Source: Clostridium rectalis (GTDB lineage Bacteria > Bacillota > Clostridia > Clostridiales > Clostridiaceae). From it: DNA of 64,000 bases. Positions 1 to 9,229 of this stretch are shown here, piece after piece. Position 1 is the first letter of the stretch. Every line of letters starts with the position of its first letter. Under the pieces are notes generated by a model. That model saw nothing but the letters and a program-made list of their open reading frames with translations. It made no database searches and was not told the DNA's origin. The stretch is from NCBI RefSeq assembly GCF_900626095.1, contig NZ_UYZZ01000001.1, positions 248,001 through 312,000 on the forward strand, in the 5' to 3' direction. The translations under genes were made by a program, and so were the position numbers.

Positions 1-269
1 TTATAATATATAATGGAAATGTAATACCTCTTGTAAGACTTAATAAGAAGTTAAACCTTTGTGAGTCTGAAGGTGAAAAAAGATATATAGTTATAGTCAA
101 AATAGGGGAAAAGAATGTAGGACTTATGGTAGATTCCTTATTAGGCCAACAAGAGATAGTAATAAAACTTCTTGGGAAAACACTTCAAGGTATGAAAGAG
201 TATATAGGAGCAACTATTCTTGGAGATGGTTTAGTTACCCTAATTCTTGATGTTGCTGCTTTAGTTTAA
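1..269 (+). CDS. cheA: CheA histidine kinase, C-terminal end (partial)
   Basis: Only the last ~89 codons are present, in the frame ending at the TAA at 267-269; the gene begins before the window. The visible peptide is the CheW-like (P5) regulatory domain of CheA, with the family pattern IPLVRL followed by VGLMVDSLLGQQE and ending in TLILDVAALV. This domain docks CheW and the receptors. The gene is followed after 12 bases by cheC, so it is the upstream member of the chemotaxis operon. A free-standing CheW is an alternative, but the short C-terminal ending and the downstream cheC/cheY order favour CheA. Confidence 0.85.
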   Translation, partial: IIYNGNVIPLVRLNKKLNLCESEGEKRYIVIVKIGEKNVGLMVDSLLGQQEIVIKLLGKTLQGMKEYIGATILGDGLVTLILDVAALV

Positions 270-281
270 GGGGGAATATAT

Positions 282-881
282 ATGTCATATGAACATCTTA
301 CACCTATGCAGATAGATGCGCTTAGAGAAGTTGGAAATATTGGAGCAGGTAATGCAGCTACAGCATTATCCCAACTTTTAAATAAAAAGATAGATATGTC
401 TGTGCCTTCAATAAATGTAGTTCCTTTTGACGAAATTTTCTCCGGAATTGGTGGAGAGGAGATCGTATTTGGAGTATTAGTTAGAGTTTTAGGAGATACT
501 CCAGGGAATATTTTATTTGTGTTTCAAAAAGAAACAGCTATAAATATCATAGAAAGTTTAACTGGTGTTAAGGAAGAATCTATAAGTGAGATGGGTAATT
601 CAGTTATTTCCGAGCTTGGAAATATAATCTCAGCCTCTTATATGAATGCAATTGCAAAATTTGCTAATTTAACTATAATACCATCTGTACCAGCAGTAAC
701 TTATGATATGTTAGGTGCAATACTTTCGACAACTTTTATAGAGTCAGGTCAATTTGATGAATATGTACTAGATATTGAAACTGTATTTTTACAGGATAAT
801 TCAGAGATTAGTGGGCATTTTTATTATGTGCCAATGCCTGGTTCATTAGAAAAAATACTAAATTCATTAGGAGTAATGTAA
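282..881 (+). CDS. cheC: CheC, CheY-P phosphatase
   Basis: A 199-residue CheC-family protein, which dephosphorylates CheY-P during adaptation. Both active-site helices keep the E-x2-N signature: E16/N19 in LREVGNIGAG and E111/N114 in ISELGNIIS, so both half-sites look competent. The start is ATG after GGGGGAATATAT. It lies 12 bases after cheA and 15 bases before cheY. CheD, the usual CheC partner, is not seen in the window; it may lie upstream. FliY, 2 kb downstream, has the same fold. Confidence 0.93.
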   Translation: MSYEHLTPMQIDALREVGNIGAGNAATALSQLLNKKIDMSVPSINVVPFDEIFSGIGGEEIVFGVLVRVLGDTPGNILFVFQKETAINIIESLTGVKEESISEMGNSVISELGNIISASYMNAIAKFANLTIIPSVPAVTYDMLGAILSTTFIESGQFDEYVLDIETVFLQDNSEISGHFYYVPMPGSLEKILNSLGVM

Positions 882-896
882 TGTGGAGGGAAGAAA

Positions 897-1256
897 ATGG
901 CTAAAATATTAATTGTTGATGACGCTGCTTTTATGAGAATGATGATAAAAGATATATTAGAAAAAAACGGATTTGAAGTTATAGGAGAGGCAAATAATGG
1001 GCTAAAAGCTGTTGAACTTTATAAAAAGGAAAGACCAGATGTGGTTACTATGGATATAACTATGCCAGATATGGATGGAATACAAGCTGTTAAAGAAATA
1101 AAAGCTTTGGATCCAACAGCTAAAATAATAATGTGTTCAGCTATGGGACAACAAACAATGGTTATGGATGCAATAAAGGCAGGAGCAAAGGATTTTATTG
1201 TTAAACCATTCCAACCAGATAGGGTTCTAGAAGCAATTAAAAAAGTGATTGGTTAG
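897..1256 (+). CDS. cheY: Chemotaxis response regulator CheY
   Basis: A 119-residue single receiver domain. The acidic pair is D8/D9, the phospho-acceptor is D53 in VTMDITMPD, the conserved hydroxyl position is S81 and the conserved lysine is K103 in IVKPF. It has no output domain, so it acts by binding the flagellar switch (FliM/FliY, encoded downstream). The start is ATG after GGAGGGAAGAAA. It is co-directional with cheC and separated from cheW by about 150 bases holding an inverted repeat. Confidence 0.95.
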   Translation: MAKILIVDDAAFMRMMIKDILEKNGFEVIGEANNGLKAVELYKKERPDVVTMDITMPDMDGIQAVKEIKALDPTAKIIMCSAMGQQTMVMDAIKAGAKDFIVKPFQPDRVLEAIKKVIG

Positions 1257-1410
1257 TCTAGAATATTAAAGTCTAATATAGTAAAGAAAGATTAAATTAG
1301 TGAAAAATTAAGGGTGAATAGTTAAAAGTTAAGGTAAGATTCCTTTAGTACTACTCACTCTGACTATCACTAATATTTTAAAAGCTTGTAGAAAAGTTGG
1401 GGGTGAAATA
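1257..1410. repeat. Intergenic spacer with an 8-bp inverted repeat
   Basis: The spacer between cheY and cheW holds ATTAGTGA (1296-1303) and its complement TCACTAAT (1368-1375), enclosing about 64 bases that include related AGTTAAAAGTTAAGG tracts. No T-run follows, so it is not an ordinary terminator. It could be a small intergenic repeat or a folded operon spacer. A cheW Shine-Dalgarno (GGGGGTG) lies at its end. Confidence 0.4.
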
Positions 1411-1815
1411 GTGCAGGTTGTAATTTTTAAATTGGACAAGGAGCAGTTTGCTGTTGAAACTGCAAAAGTTCAAAGTATAAACGATATTATGCAAATAACT
1501 AAGGTACCCAATGCACCAGCTCATATAAAAGGACTAATAAATTTAAGAGGTAATGTTATATCTCTTCTAGATATAAATTTACTTTTAGATGTGTCCAAAG
1601 AAGAAGATAGTGGGCAAAACAATATAATAATACTTGATATAGAGGAAGAATTAGTAGGAATTACAGTAGATCAGGTAGATGAAGTTTTAGATGTAGAAGA
1701 AAGTTTAATTGAAAAAATTGAAGAAGATAAAAAGAAGGCTTATATAAAAGGAGTTATAAACTTTAAAGATAGAGTAGTAACATTAATAGACATAGATAAA
1801 CTCCTTTCAAACTAG
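1411..1815 (+). CDS. cheW: Chemotaxis coupling protein CheW
   Basis: A 134-residue CheW-like domain protein that links receptors to CheA. Family patterns are seen: PAHIKGLINLRGNVI near residues 36-50, then IIILDIEEELVGITVDQVDEVL and a second KGVINFKDRVVTLIDI repeat at the C-terminus. The start is GTG, nine bases after a GGGGGTGA Shine-Dalgarno. fliM follows after 19 bases, in the usual Gram-positive order. Confidence 0.93.
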   Translation: MQVVIFKLDKEQFAVETAKVQSINDIMQITKVPNAPAHIKGLINLRGNVISLLDINLLLDVSKEEDSGQNNIIILDIEEELVGITVDQVDEVLDVEESLIEKIEEDKKKAYIKGVINFKDRVVTLIDIDKLLSN

Positions 1816-1834
1816 TAAGAAATGAGGGAGATAT

Positions 1835-2830
1835 ATGGCAGAAGTTTTATCTCAAGGCGAAATAGATGCCCTTTTATCTGCTCTATCATCAGGTGAGATA
1901 ACACCGGATGAAATGCCTAAAGAGGAAGAGAAACAAAAGGTAAAGCCTTATGATTTTAGAAGTCCACAAAAATTTTCTAAAGATCATATAAGGACTTTAG
2001 AGCTTATACACGATAATTATGCAAGGATTATTTCAAACTATTTAACTGCACAGGTAAGAACTAATGTAAAGGTAAAAATAGAATCTGTTCAACAAATAAC
2101 TTATGAAGAGTTTATACACTCTATTCCAAATCCTACTATATTAACTATATTTAAAATGCCTCCATTAAGTGGTTCAATTTTATTTGAAACAAATCCTCAG
2201 TTTGTTCATGAAGTAATGGATGTGTTACTTGGAGGTACAGGACATGGAAAGTATAAGTTAAGAGAGTTTACTGATATAGATAAAAACATTATAAAACAAG
2301 TAAACCAAGGACTCATATCCTGCCTTAAATTAGCATGGGAAGATGTTTTAGAGGTAAACCCAGAAATAGAAGGATTGGAAACAAATCCAGCCTTAAATCA
2401 AACACTAGCGCCTAATGAACCAGTGGCTTTAATTACTTTTTCTGTTGAAATGGGTAAAAGTAGTACTTTTATAAATATATGCATACCTTATTTAAGTATA
2501 GAAAAAATATTGGATAAGCTAGTAGTTCAATATTGGTTCCAAGAAAATAATGAAGGTGTATTAGAGGAATCAAGAAGAAAATTAAGAGATAGGCTTAATA
2601 TAGTAAATACTAATGTTGCTGTAGTTTTAGGATCCACTTATATAACTGTTGAAGATTTTCTAAAGCTATCTTCAGGAGATGTAATTACATTGAATGAGAA
2701 AGCAAATAGTGTTGTTAAAATTAAAGTAGAAGATGAAATATATGCATATGGTAAACCAGGTAAAATGGGCAAAAATATGGGCGTTCAGGTATTAGATATT
2801 ATAGATAAGGATGTGGAAAATTATGGATAA
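1835..2830 (+). CDS. fliM: Flagellar motor switch protein FliM
   Basis: 331 residues, the normal FliM length. The N-terminal peptide MAEVLSQGEIDALL is the CheY-P binding segment. The middle is the CheC-like domain (KPYDFRSPQKFSKD, about 40-230) and the C-terminus (about 255-325) is the SpoA/FliN-like domain that assembles the C-ring. The start is ATG after GAGGGAGATAT. It overlaps the start of fliY by 8 bases, which suggests translational coupling. Confidence 0.96.
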   Translation: MAEVLSQGEIDALLSALSSGEITPDEMPKEEEKQKVKPYDFRSPQKFSKDHIRTLELIHDNYARIISNYLTAQVRTNVKVKIESVQQITYEEFIHSIPNPTILTIFKMPPLSGSILFETNPQFVHEVMDVLLGGTGHGKYKLREFTDIDKNIIKQVNQGLISCLKLAWEDVLEVNPEIEGLETNPALNQTLAPNEPVALITFSVEMGKSSTFINICIPYLSIEKILDKLVVQYWFQENNEGVLEESRRKLRDRLNIVNTNVAVVLGSTYITVEDFLKLSSGDVITLNEKANSVVKIKVEDEIYAYGKPGKMGKNMGVQVLDIIDKDVENYG

Positions 2831-4019
2831 GGGTTTTCTTTCGCAAGAAGAAATAGATTCTCTACTAAACGGTGATGGAGATAGTGGCAAAGATACAGCT
2901 CCACAAAATGATAACTCAGAAGAGGTTGTAGCTTCTGATGATGAGGTTTTAGAGCAATTAACAGATATAGAGAAAGACCTTTTAGGTGAAATAGGAAATA
3001 TATCTATGGGTTCTGCATCTACGGCTTTATCAACTATAATAAATCAGAAGGTGAATATAACTACTCCAGTGGTTTCAGTTACTACCTTAAGAAAGTTAAA
3101 GGGTACTTTTGAAGTTCCAAATATTGCACTAGAAGTTAAATATACTAGTGGAATAGTAGGGGAAAATTTACTTGTTATGAAAATAACAGATGCAGCAGTG
3201 GTTGCAAATCTTATGATGGGTGGAGATGGAAAAATAGAAAGTTCCACCAGCTTATCAGAAATTGAAATAAGTGCAGTATCAGAAGCTATGAATCAGATGA
3301 TAGGATCAGCTGCTACTTCTATGGCGACAATGTTTTCAAGAGAAGTAAATATTTCTCCACCATTATCAAGAATATGGGATGATTTAACTTCTCCCCTTTC
3401 GGATCAATTAAGTGAAGATGAACCAATAGTAAAAGTATCCTTTAGTCTTACAATAGGTGAATTGGTGGATAGTAATATAATGCAACTATTACCTATTGGT
3501 ACTGCAAGAAAAATAGTAGCTATAATGATGGGGCAAGAAGAACCAATAGATAATAATGTTGAAGAAAAAAATGTCGAAAACAATGCTACTCATAAAGAAG
3601 AAAATAAAACAGTAAAAGAGCCCAATAATGATAATAGTAATTACAATGAAGGTTCTAAAAGTTATGAAAAAAATCCTGTTTCTGAAAAACCTATAGAGGT
3701 GCATCAAGCTCAGTTCCAAGATTTGAATGCACCAAGGCCAGTGGGAGATATTTTACCAAGAAATATAGATCTTATAATGGATGTGCCACTTGAAATATCC
3801 GTTGTACTAGGAAAGACTAAGATGAATATACGGGATATTTTAAATTTAGGAACAGGCTCCTTAATAGAGTTAGATAGATTGGCAGAGGAGCCAGTAGAAA
3901 TTTTAGTGAATGGTAAAAGGGTAGCTTTTGGGGAAGTAGTTGTAGTAGATGAAAACTTTGGAGTAAGAATAACAAGTATTGTAAGTAATGAAGATAGAAT
4001 TAAATCTTTAGGTAGATAA
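2823..4019 (+). CDS. fliY: Motor switch phosphatase FliY (FliN-type)
   Basis: 398 residues from the chosen ATG at 2823, giving MDKGFLSQEEIDSLL, the expected FliM/FliY-type N-terminal CheY-binding segment; an ATG at 2811 would add four residues. Next comes a CheC-like phosphatase module with two E-x2-N style helices (GEIGNISMG and SEAMNQMIG), an Asn/Glu/Lys-rich linker (about 245-290), and a C-terminal FliN/SpoA domain starting near RPVGDILPRN. The length and phosphatase module mark FliY rather than short FliN. A strong terminator follows immediately, ending the che/switch operon. Confidence 0.93.
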   Translation: MDKGFLSQEEIDSLLNGDGDSGKDTAPQNDNSEEVVASDDEVLEQLTDIEKDLLGEIGNISMGSASTALSTIINQKVNITTPVVSVTTLRKLKGTFEVPNIALEVKYTSGIVGENLLVMKITDAAVVANLMMGGDGKIESSTSLSEIEISAVSEAMNQMIGSAATSMATMFSREVNISPPLSRIWDDLTSPLSDQLSEDEPIVKVSFSLTIGELVDSNIMQLLPIGTARKIVAIMMGQEEPIDNNVEEKNVENNATHKEENKTVKEPNNDNSNYNEGSKSYEKNPVSEKPIEVHQAQFQDLNAPRPVGDILPRNIDLIMDVPLEISVVLGKTKMNIRDILNLGTGSLIELDRLAEEPVEILVNGKRVAFGEVVVVDENFGVRITSIVSNEDRIKSLGR

Positions 4020-4050
4020 AATAACGGCTAATAAAAGCCGTTATTTTTTT
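4020..4050 (+). terminator. Rho-independent terminator after fliY
   Basis: AATAACGGCT and AGCCGTTATT form a perfect 10-bp stem with a six-base loop, followed by a long T run. It overlaps the fliY stop codon and ends the chemotaxis/switch transcript. Confidence 0.92.
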
Positions 4051-4073
4051 ATTGTGGGCATACTATACTTTAG

Positions 4074-4103
4074 TTGATGCTAATAATTAGTTGATAGTAT
4101 AAT
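4074..4103 (+). promoter_or_regulatory. Possible sigma-A promoter upstream of flgM
   Basis: TTGATG (4074-4079) and TATAAT (4098-4103) with an 18-base spacer. It would give basal expression of flgM in addition to the sigma-D-like site just downstream. Confidence 0.5.
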
Positions 4104-4121
4104 AAAAGAAACAAAAAACTA

Positions 4122-4148
4122 TAAACAATTTAAATTTGGTATCGATAA
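4122..4148 (+). promoter_or_regulatory. Sigma-D (sigma-28) promoter of the flgM operon
   Basis: TAAA at 4122-4125, a 16-base spacer, then TCGATAA at 4142-4148. This is the motility sigma factor pattern and has exactly the same geometry as five other sites in the window. It lies 127 bases before flgM and would drive the late flagellar operon. Confidence 0.75.
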
Positions 4149-4274
4149 TATAAATAACAAATAATATGGAAATATGTAGTATGCATATATCATTAAATTA
4201 AATGTAACTTAAAGTATGTTTAAACTTTTACAAAAAAATTACTTTATCACATTGTTACTGAAGGAGTGTATTAA

Positions 4275-4556
4275 ATGAAAGTAAACAGAACAATACCGAG
4301 CAAGGTGTTGAGCCTGTATGGAGAGAATAAAAAAAGCATTCAAAGTAAAAAAGTAGGAGAAGTTAAAAGTAAAGATTCCATACAGATTTCTTCTGTAGGA
4401 AAGAGCTTAAGTTCCTATTCTATAGAAGATAAATTTATAAATTCAAAAGAAAAATTAGAGAAATTGAAAGAAGCAATAAAAAATGGGACATATAATAGAG
4501 ATTCAAAGGTCATTGCAAAAAAAATTATAGACTGTATAAAAAAAAGAGAAGATTAA
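4275..4556 (+). CDS. flgM: Anti-sigma-28 factor FlgM
   Basis: A 93-residue small basic protein. The C-terminal half (DSIQISSVGKSL, then a helix around EKLEKLKEAIKNGTY and VIAKKIIDCI) matches the sigma-28-binding region of FlgM; the N-terminus is disordered-looking. FlgM holds sigma-D inactive until the hook is complete. The ATG follows a GAAGGAGTG Shine-Dalgarno. It is the first gene of the late operon flgM-flgN-flgK-flgL-fliW-csrA and carries its own sigma-D-like promoter, giving autoregulation. Confidence 0.88.
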   Translation: MKVNRTIPSKVLSLYGENKKSIQSKKVGEVKSKDSIQISSVGKSLSSYSIEDKFINSKEKLEKLKEAIKNGTYNRDSKVIAKKIIDCIKKRED

Positions 4557-4567
4557 ATATTTTACTA

Positions 4568-4600
4568 AGTAAAAGGGTTAACTTTTTAACTCTTTTCTTT
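4568..4600 (+). terminator. Weak terminator or attenuator between flgM and flgN
   Basis: AAAGGGTTAA and TTAACTCTTT pair with one G-U over a short loop and are followed by CTTTTT. It may lower the ratio of downstream hook-protein transcripts to flgM. The stem is short and AU-rich, so strength is uncertain. Confidence 0.45.
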
Positions 4601-4636
4601 TTAATCTAACTTAAGAAGGTTTTGAGGTGAAAAAAA

Positions 4637-5044
4637 GTGTACAGAGAATTATCATCTATAATGAAAGAGGAGATTACTTGTTTAGAAAAGCTTTTAAAAT
4701 GTTTAGAAAGGCAGCATGAATATATAGCAAAAAATGAAGTGTTTAAAATGGAGGCTGTTATAAAGGAAATTGAAGATAGTAATAGGGAAATTGCAAAGTG
4801 GGAAATAAAAAGGCGTAAATTAACAAATGGAGAAGCCATGAGTAAAATTGTACAGGTATCTAAGGATGAAAACTTAGAAGAACAATATATGTTTATGAAA
4901 AAATTTGTAGAAGAGCTTAAACTTCAGAAAGAATTAAACGAAATGTTAATTAGACAAGGATTAGGATATACTACAAGAATGCTTAAAATACTAAATCCGG
5001 ATAGAACTGCTAAAACCTATAGCTCTTATGGCAAAATGAGATAA
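4637..5044 (+). CDS. flgN: FlgN-type chaperone for FlgK/FlgL
   Basis: 135 residues, almost entirely helical (long coiled-coil-forming stretches such as LEKLLKCLERQHEYI), matching the FlgN family, which keeps the hook-filament junction proteins soluble before export. The start is GTG eight bases after GAGGTGA. Position immediately before flgK supports the assignment, since sequence conservation in FlgN is low. Confidence 0.8.
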   Translation: MYRELSSIMKEEITCLEKLLKCLERQHEYIAKNEVFKMEAVIKEIEDSNREIAKWEIKRRKLTNGEAMSKIVQVSKDENLEEQYMFMKKFVEELKLQKELNEMLIRQGLGYTTRMLKILNPDRTAKTYSSYGKMR

Positions 5045-5088
5045 AAGTATATGAGGTTAATTTAAATAAACTTTTGGAGGGTGATAAA

Positions 5089-6918
5089 TTGTCAGGATTA
5101 TTTGGAACTATAAATACAGGAAAAAGTGGGATATTTGCCAGTCAAAAGGCTATAGATGTAACATCTCACAATATAGCCAATGCAAATACAGATGGGTATT
5201 CTAGACAAAGGGCAAAGCTTCAAACAAGAAGACCATTTTGTACTCCTGCCTTTAACAATGCAGTAGGACCCGGACAGATGGGGACAGGGGTAGAGGTATC
5301 TGAAATAGAAAGAATAAGAGATGCATTTATAGACTATCAAGTAAGGGTAGAGTTAGGAGTAAATGGAGAGTACTCACAAAGAGAGAAGTTCTTATCAGAA
5401 TTAGAAAGTATATTTAATGAACCAAGTGATACAGGAATATCTGATATCTTAGGAAATTTTTTTAGCGTATGGCATGATCTTGGTGGTGATGCACAAACAT
5501 CTAGTACAAGAGCCTTAGTAGCAGAACAAGCCAATGCTTTAGCAGAGGAATTAAATCATAAATATGAACAAATGCAAAAATTAAAAGGAAATGCTCAAGA
5601 TATTATAAAGCAAAGTGTATTTGATGTTAACTCTATTTTAGATCAAATAAAAAATTTAGATGAGGAAATCGTACAAGTAAGTGCAGCAGGCAATAATCCA
5701 AATGATTTACTTGATAAAAGAGATTTACTCTTAGACGAGTTAAGTTCAAAATTTGGTATAAAAATAGATAAAAAAAATTATAATGGCATGGATGTAAGCA
5801 CAAAGGATGACCCTAATGCTCAGCCTCCAGGAGGATTAAATTTAGTGCAGCATATAAATCCAGAGGATGTAGCAAGATTTGGATTTATATCAAAAATTGA
5901 ACCAAAAGAGGGGACAAAGCCAGGAGAAGCAGGTACATATACAGTAACTTATTATAAATATGGTGATATGACTTCTGAAAAGAATAAAGTAACATTAGAT
6001 GTATTAATCGAAGATGATGCAGATCTTAGTAAAGAAGGTGCTATGACTGCAGAACAAAAGGTTAAAAAGTTAGAAGAAGGAAGAGTGCTTTGGACAAACA
6101 AAGATGGTTTAGCACTAGACAAAGAAGGAAAGCCTGCACTAGGAGAAGTTGACTTTTCAAACTTAGCGGTATTTACTCCATCAACCGGAGAAATAAAGGG
6201 TTATTCTTCAGTTCAACAAGAAATAGATAATAATATAAATCAACTTAATAAGCTTGCTAAAGCTTTAGCTTATGCAGTTAATGCAGTACACAGTCAAAGT
6301 GAAAATTCAAAGGAGGATGATTTGCCTTTCTTTGTTAATGGAAATGTAGCAAAATACGATGATAGTAGTAATATGGTTAATTTAGATGATATTTTAAATG
6401 GAGAAATAGATATTAATGCAGGAAATATATCTATAAATAAAAGTATTTTAAAAAATCCTATGTTGATTAAGGCTGGAAAAACAGAAGATGGTGGAGAAAA
6501 TAACGGACTAAGGGCTACGGCAATAGCAGGTCTTAGAGACAAGCTTATGGAAATACAGAGTATACAAGATAAAATGAATAGAGAAGAGTTTATAAATAAA
6601 CTTTCTGGCGGGTTTATAGAAGGAGAAGGTGGAGTTTTAACATTAAAGGGCAATACAGGAGGCATGAAGGTAGATAATTTTTTTAAAGATACTGTAAATA
6701 AATTAGGAATACAAGTACAAGATGCTAGAAGGGTAGTAAAAAATAAATTGGTGGTACTTTCTGGGTTTGAAGAAAGAAGGGCGTCTGTATCTGGTGTATC
6801 TATGGACGAGGAAATGGCAAACTTAATTCAATTTCAACATGCCTATCAATCTAATGCAAAGATTATATCCACAGTGGATGAACTTTTAGATGTAGTTGTA
6901 AATGGACTTAAAAGATAA
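5089..6918 (+). CDS. flgK: Hook-associated protein 1 FlgK
   Basis: 609 residues from a TTG start at 5089 (MSGLFGTINTGKSG, the usual FlgK N-terminus) after GGAGGGTGAT; a TTG at 5074 would overlap the Shine-Dalgarno. The N-terminal rod/hook motif DVTSHNIANANTDGYSRQ and the C-terminal MDEEMANLIQFQHAYQSNAK are diagnostic. The central part (about 230-480) is variable surface domain and is larger than in short FlgKs. It is the first junction protein between hook and filament. flgL follows after 15 bases. Confidence 0.96.
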   Translation: MSGLFGTINTGKSGIFASQKAIDVTSHNIANANTDGYSRQRAKLQTRRPFCTPAFNNAVGPGQMGTGVEVSEIERIRDAFIDYQVRVELGVNGEYSQREKFLSELESIFNEPSDTGISDILGNFFSVWHDLGGDAQTSSTRALVAEQANALAEELNHKYEQMQKLKGNAQDIIKQSVFDVNSILDQIKNLDEEIVQVSAAGNNPNDLLDKRDLLLDELSSKFGIKIDKKNYNGMDVSTKDDPNAQPPGGLNLVQHINPEDVARFGFISKIEPKEGTKPGEAGTYTVTYYKYGDMTSEKNKVTLDVLIEDDADLSKEGAMTAEQKVKKLEEGRVLWTNKDGLALDKEGKPALGEVDFSNLAVFTPSTGEIKGYSSVQQEIDNNINQLNKLAKALAYAVNAVHSQSENSKEDDLPFFVNGNVAKYDDSSNMVNLDDILNGEIDINAGNISINKSILKNPMLIKAGKTEDGGENNGLRATAIAGLRDKLMEIQSIQDKMNREEFINKLSGGFIEGEGGVLTLKGNTGGMKVDNFFKDTVNKLGIQVQDARRVVKNKLVVLSGFEERRASVSGVSMDEEMANLIQFQHAYQSNAKIISTVDELLDVVVNGLKR

Positions 6919-6933
6919 TTAGGAGGGATTTTA

Positions 6934-8538
6934 GTGAGAGTAACAAATAGTATGCTATCAAAAAATTTTTTAAGTGATATGCAAACAAATCTTGATAATT
7001 TAAGGATTCTTCAAATGCAGTTAACTTCCGGTAAAGAAATAAGAAAACCTTCTGATAATCCTTTTAAAGTATCAAGAGCAATGCAGCTTCATACGGATAT
7101 AAATACAAATAAACAGTACAATACCAACATCAAAAATACTATAAACTGGCTTGATGAAACAGATACGTCATTGAATCAATTAGGTGAACAGTTTAAAAGA
7201 ATGAGAGAGCTTCTTGTTTCATCAGGAAATGCGGGTTATGGTAGTGGTGAGAGGGAAAAAATAAAAGATGAGATAAATGAAATAATAGGTCAGATTTCCC
7301 AAACACTGAACTCTAGTTTTGATGGAAAATATATCTTTGGAGGAACAAGAAGTACAGCAAAGCCTACGGAAGTTATAAAAGGACCAAAGGTTACTGAGCC
7401 TTCCCATGGGTTAGTTTTAGGGGATGAAGTTCCAGGAAAGGCAGAAGCTTTAGGTAAATATTCAGCTAAAGAAAATAAAGATTTTGTAATAAAAATTAAT
7501 GAAGCTTCAGCAGGGGAAGTGAAAAAAGTAAGTGTAAGTAGAGATGGGGGAAAAACATTTGAAGATCCTATAGAGGTTAAAGATGGTAAAGTAGATATAG
7601 GGGATGGATTGACTTTTAAGATAGAAAAATCTGATGGCAATGTGAAAGATACAGAGTATAAATTTATTGCTATAGCTGAGGGGAATTCAAAACTTGTATT
7701 TAATAGTAGAGAAGGAAAGCCTTTAAGAGAGGAATCTTTAGCTAAGGTAACAGATATAAATAACTGGAAGGGAAAAGAAATAACTTTTATAGATAGAGAT
7801 TTATCATCTAAAGAAGTTTTAGAAAATCCTATAAAAATATCAGTAGGGGATGACATATCTGATATAGATAGTTTGGTTAAGAGTTTAAATGATAACATTG
7901 AAAAAAGTGATCTTTCAGGTAAAGTAAAGGCTGTAAAAATTATAGATGGAGAAAATAGCAGTGTAAAATTTGTATCAACTGAAAAAAATCATGAAGTGGT
8001 TATAGATGGGAATAAATCTAACACTTCTGTAGAAAATGATTTAAATGGCTTAAAAGGAAAAGCTATAGGGAATAATGAATACGAAATGATGGGAGATAGT
8101 CTTATAACTGAGGTATCCCAGGGGGTTTATATAGATTATAATGTAGTGGTAACAGATCTTATAAATTTTACTGATGCAAAAGGAAATGAAAAAGATTTAA
8201 GAGGCATTTTAGAGGGAATAATAAGGGATATGGACTCAGAAGACTCTTCAGTATCTGTAAAAGATTTAGTAACAGAAGATTTAGCAAATATTGACCATGT
8301 AATTGATAATGTATTAAAGCTTAGATCAAAGGTAGGAGCTAAACAAAATAGAATGGAAAGTGCTGAAGAAAAAAATAAAGCAGAAAATTTTGATATGACA
8401 GAAATACTTTCAAAAACAGAAGATATAGATTTTACAGAAAAAACTATGGAGATGGCAGTGGCACTATCTGTTTATATGGCGTCACTTCAAACTAGTGCTA
8501 GAGTACTTCAACCTACTTTAATGGATTACCTGAGATAA
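6934..8538 (+). CDS. flgL: Hook-associated protein 3 FlgL (enlarged)
   Basis: 534 residues, well above the ~300 typical of FlgL. The conserved ends are present: MRVTNSMLSKNFLSDMQTNL, the flagellin-type helix to about residue 140 (SSFDGKYIFGG), and the C-terminal helices ending MASLQTSARVLQPTLMDYL. The extra ~240 residues in the middle are probably an exposed beta domain. The start is GTG after AGGAGGG. It caps the hook before flagellin is added. Confidence 0.93.
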   Translation: MRVTNSMLSKNFLSDMQTNLDNLRILQMQLTSGKEIRKPSDNPFKVSRAMQLHTDINTNKQYNTNIKNTINWLDETDTSLNQLGEQFKRMRELLVSSGNAGYGSGEREKIKDEINEIIGQISQTLNSSFDGKYIFGGTRSTAKPTEVIKGPKVTEPSHGLVLGDEVPGKAEALGKYSAKENKDFVIKINEASAGEVKKVSVSRDGGKTFEDPIEVKDGKVDIGDGLTFKIEKSDGNVKDTEYKFIAIAEGNSKLVFNSREGKPLREESLAKVTDINNWKGKEITFIDRDLSSKEVLENPIKISVGDDISDIDSLVKSLNDNIEKSDLSGKVKAVKIIDGENSSVKFVSTEKNHEVVIDGNKSNTSVENDLNGLKGKAIGNNEYEMMGDSLITEVSQGVYIDYNVVVTDLINFTDAKGNEKDLRGILEGIIRDMDSEDSSVSVKDLVTEDLANIDHVIDNVLKLRSKVGAKQNRMESAEEKNKAENFDMTEILSKTEDIDFTEKTMEMAVALSVYMASLQTSARVLQPTLMDYLR

Positions 8539-8559
8539 TTGTAATTTTGGAGGAAAAAA

Positions 8560-8991
8560 ATGAAAATAAATACAAAGTGCCATGGAGAAATACAGTATAG
8601 TGAAGAAGATATAATAACATTTGAAAAAGGTATACCAGCTTTTAATAATTTGACTAAATTCATAGTATTTAAACTACAGCAAAATGAAGTATTTAGTATA
8701 ATTCACTCCATAGAGGATTTAAGCATTGGAATTCCTGTGATATCCCCATTTGTTATATGTAAGGATTATGAAGTTAAACTTTCAGAAAAATTAATAGAGA
8801 GTTTAAAAATAGAAGATGAAAAAGATGTAATGCTTTTAAATACAGTAACTATTAACTCAGATATAAAAAATATAACTTGTAATTTAAGAGCTCCTATTAT
8901 TATAAATATAAAAGAAAGATTAGGTGAGCAAATAATACTATGTAATGAAAGCTATAACATTAAACACCCAATTTTTCAGGAGGAAGATTAA
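8560..8991 (+). CDS. fliW: Flagellar assembly factor FliW
   Basis: A 143-residue FliW (motif [17 protein letters not shown] at the N-terminus; [11 protein letters not shown]-like block [20 protein letters not shown] near the C-terminus). FliW binds cytoplasmic flagellin and, when free, antagonises CsrA, setting up the FliW-CsrA-flagellin feedback known from Bacillus subtilis. The start is ATG after TTGGAGGAAA. Its stop codon TAA overlaps the csrA ATG by one base (TAATG). Confidence 0.95.
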   Translation: MKINTKCHGEIQYSEEDIITFEKGIPAFNNLTKFIVFKLQQNEVFSIIHSIEDLSIGIPVISPFVICKDYEVKLSEKLIESLKIEDEKDVMLLNTVTINSDIKNITCNLRAPIIINIKERLGEQIILCNESYNIKHPIFQEED

Positions 8992-9206
8992 TGTTAGTTG
9001 TAGGAAGAAAAAAAGGTGAGTCTATAATAATAGGAGAAAATATAGAAATTACTGTAATAAAAGTAGAGGATGGTAGTGTTAAGCTTGCCATAGAGGCTCC
9101 AAGAGAGGTTACTATTTTAAGAAAAGAACTTTATAATCAGGTTGAGGAAGAAAATAAAAACTCAATAAAATTTGATACTTCTATACTAAAAAAAATAAAG
9201 CCATAA
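8991..9206 (+). CDS. csrA: Translational regulator CsrA
   Basis: A 71-residue CsrA with the canonical N-terminus [20 protein letters not shown] and the C-terminal core [19 protein letters not shown]. It is a homodimeric RNA-binding protein that blocks ribosome access at GGA motifs. Coupled to fliW by a one-base overlap; the Shine-Dalgarno (CAGGAGGAAG) lies inside fliW. Its probable target is the flagellin leader at 12812-12845. Confidence 0.97.
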   Translation: MLVVGRKKGESIIIGENIEITVIKVEDGSVKLAIEAPREVTILRKELYNQVEEENKNSIKFDTSILKKIKP

Positions 9207-9229
9207 TTAAGTTAAAAGAGGTGTTTTGC

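Noticed and set aside
7290-7898. 202-residue minus-strand reading frame
   Set aside because: Complement of flgL; Phe/Ser/Pro-rich shadow typical of antisense to Lys/Glu-rich genes.
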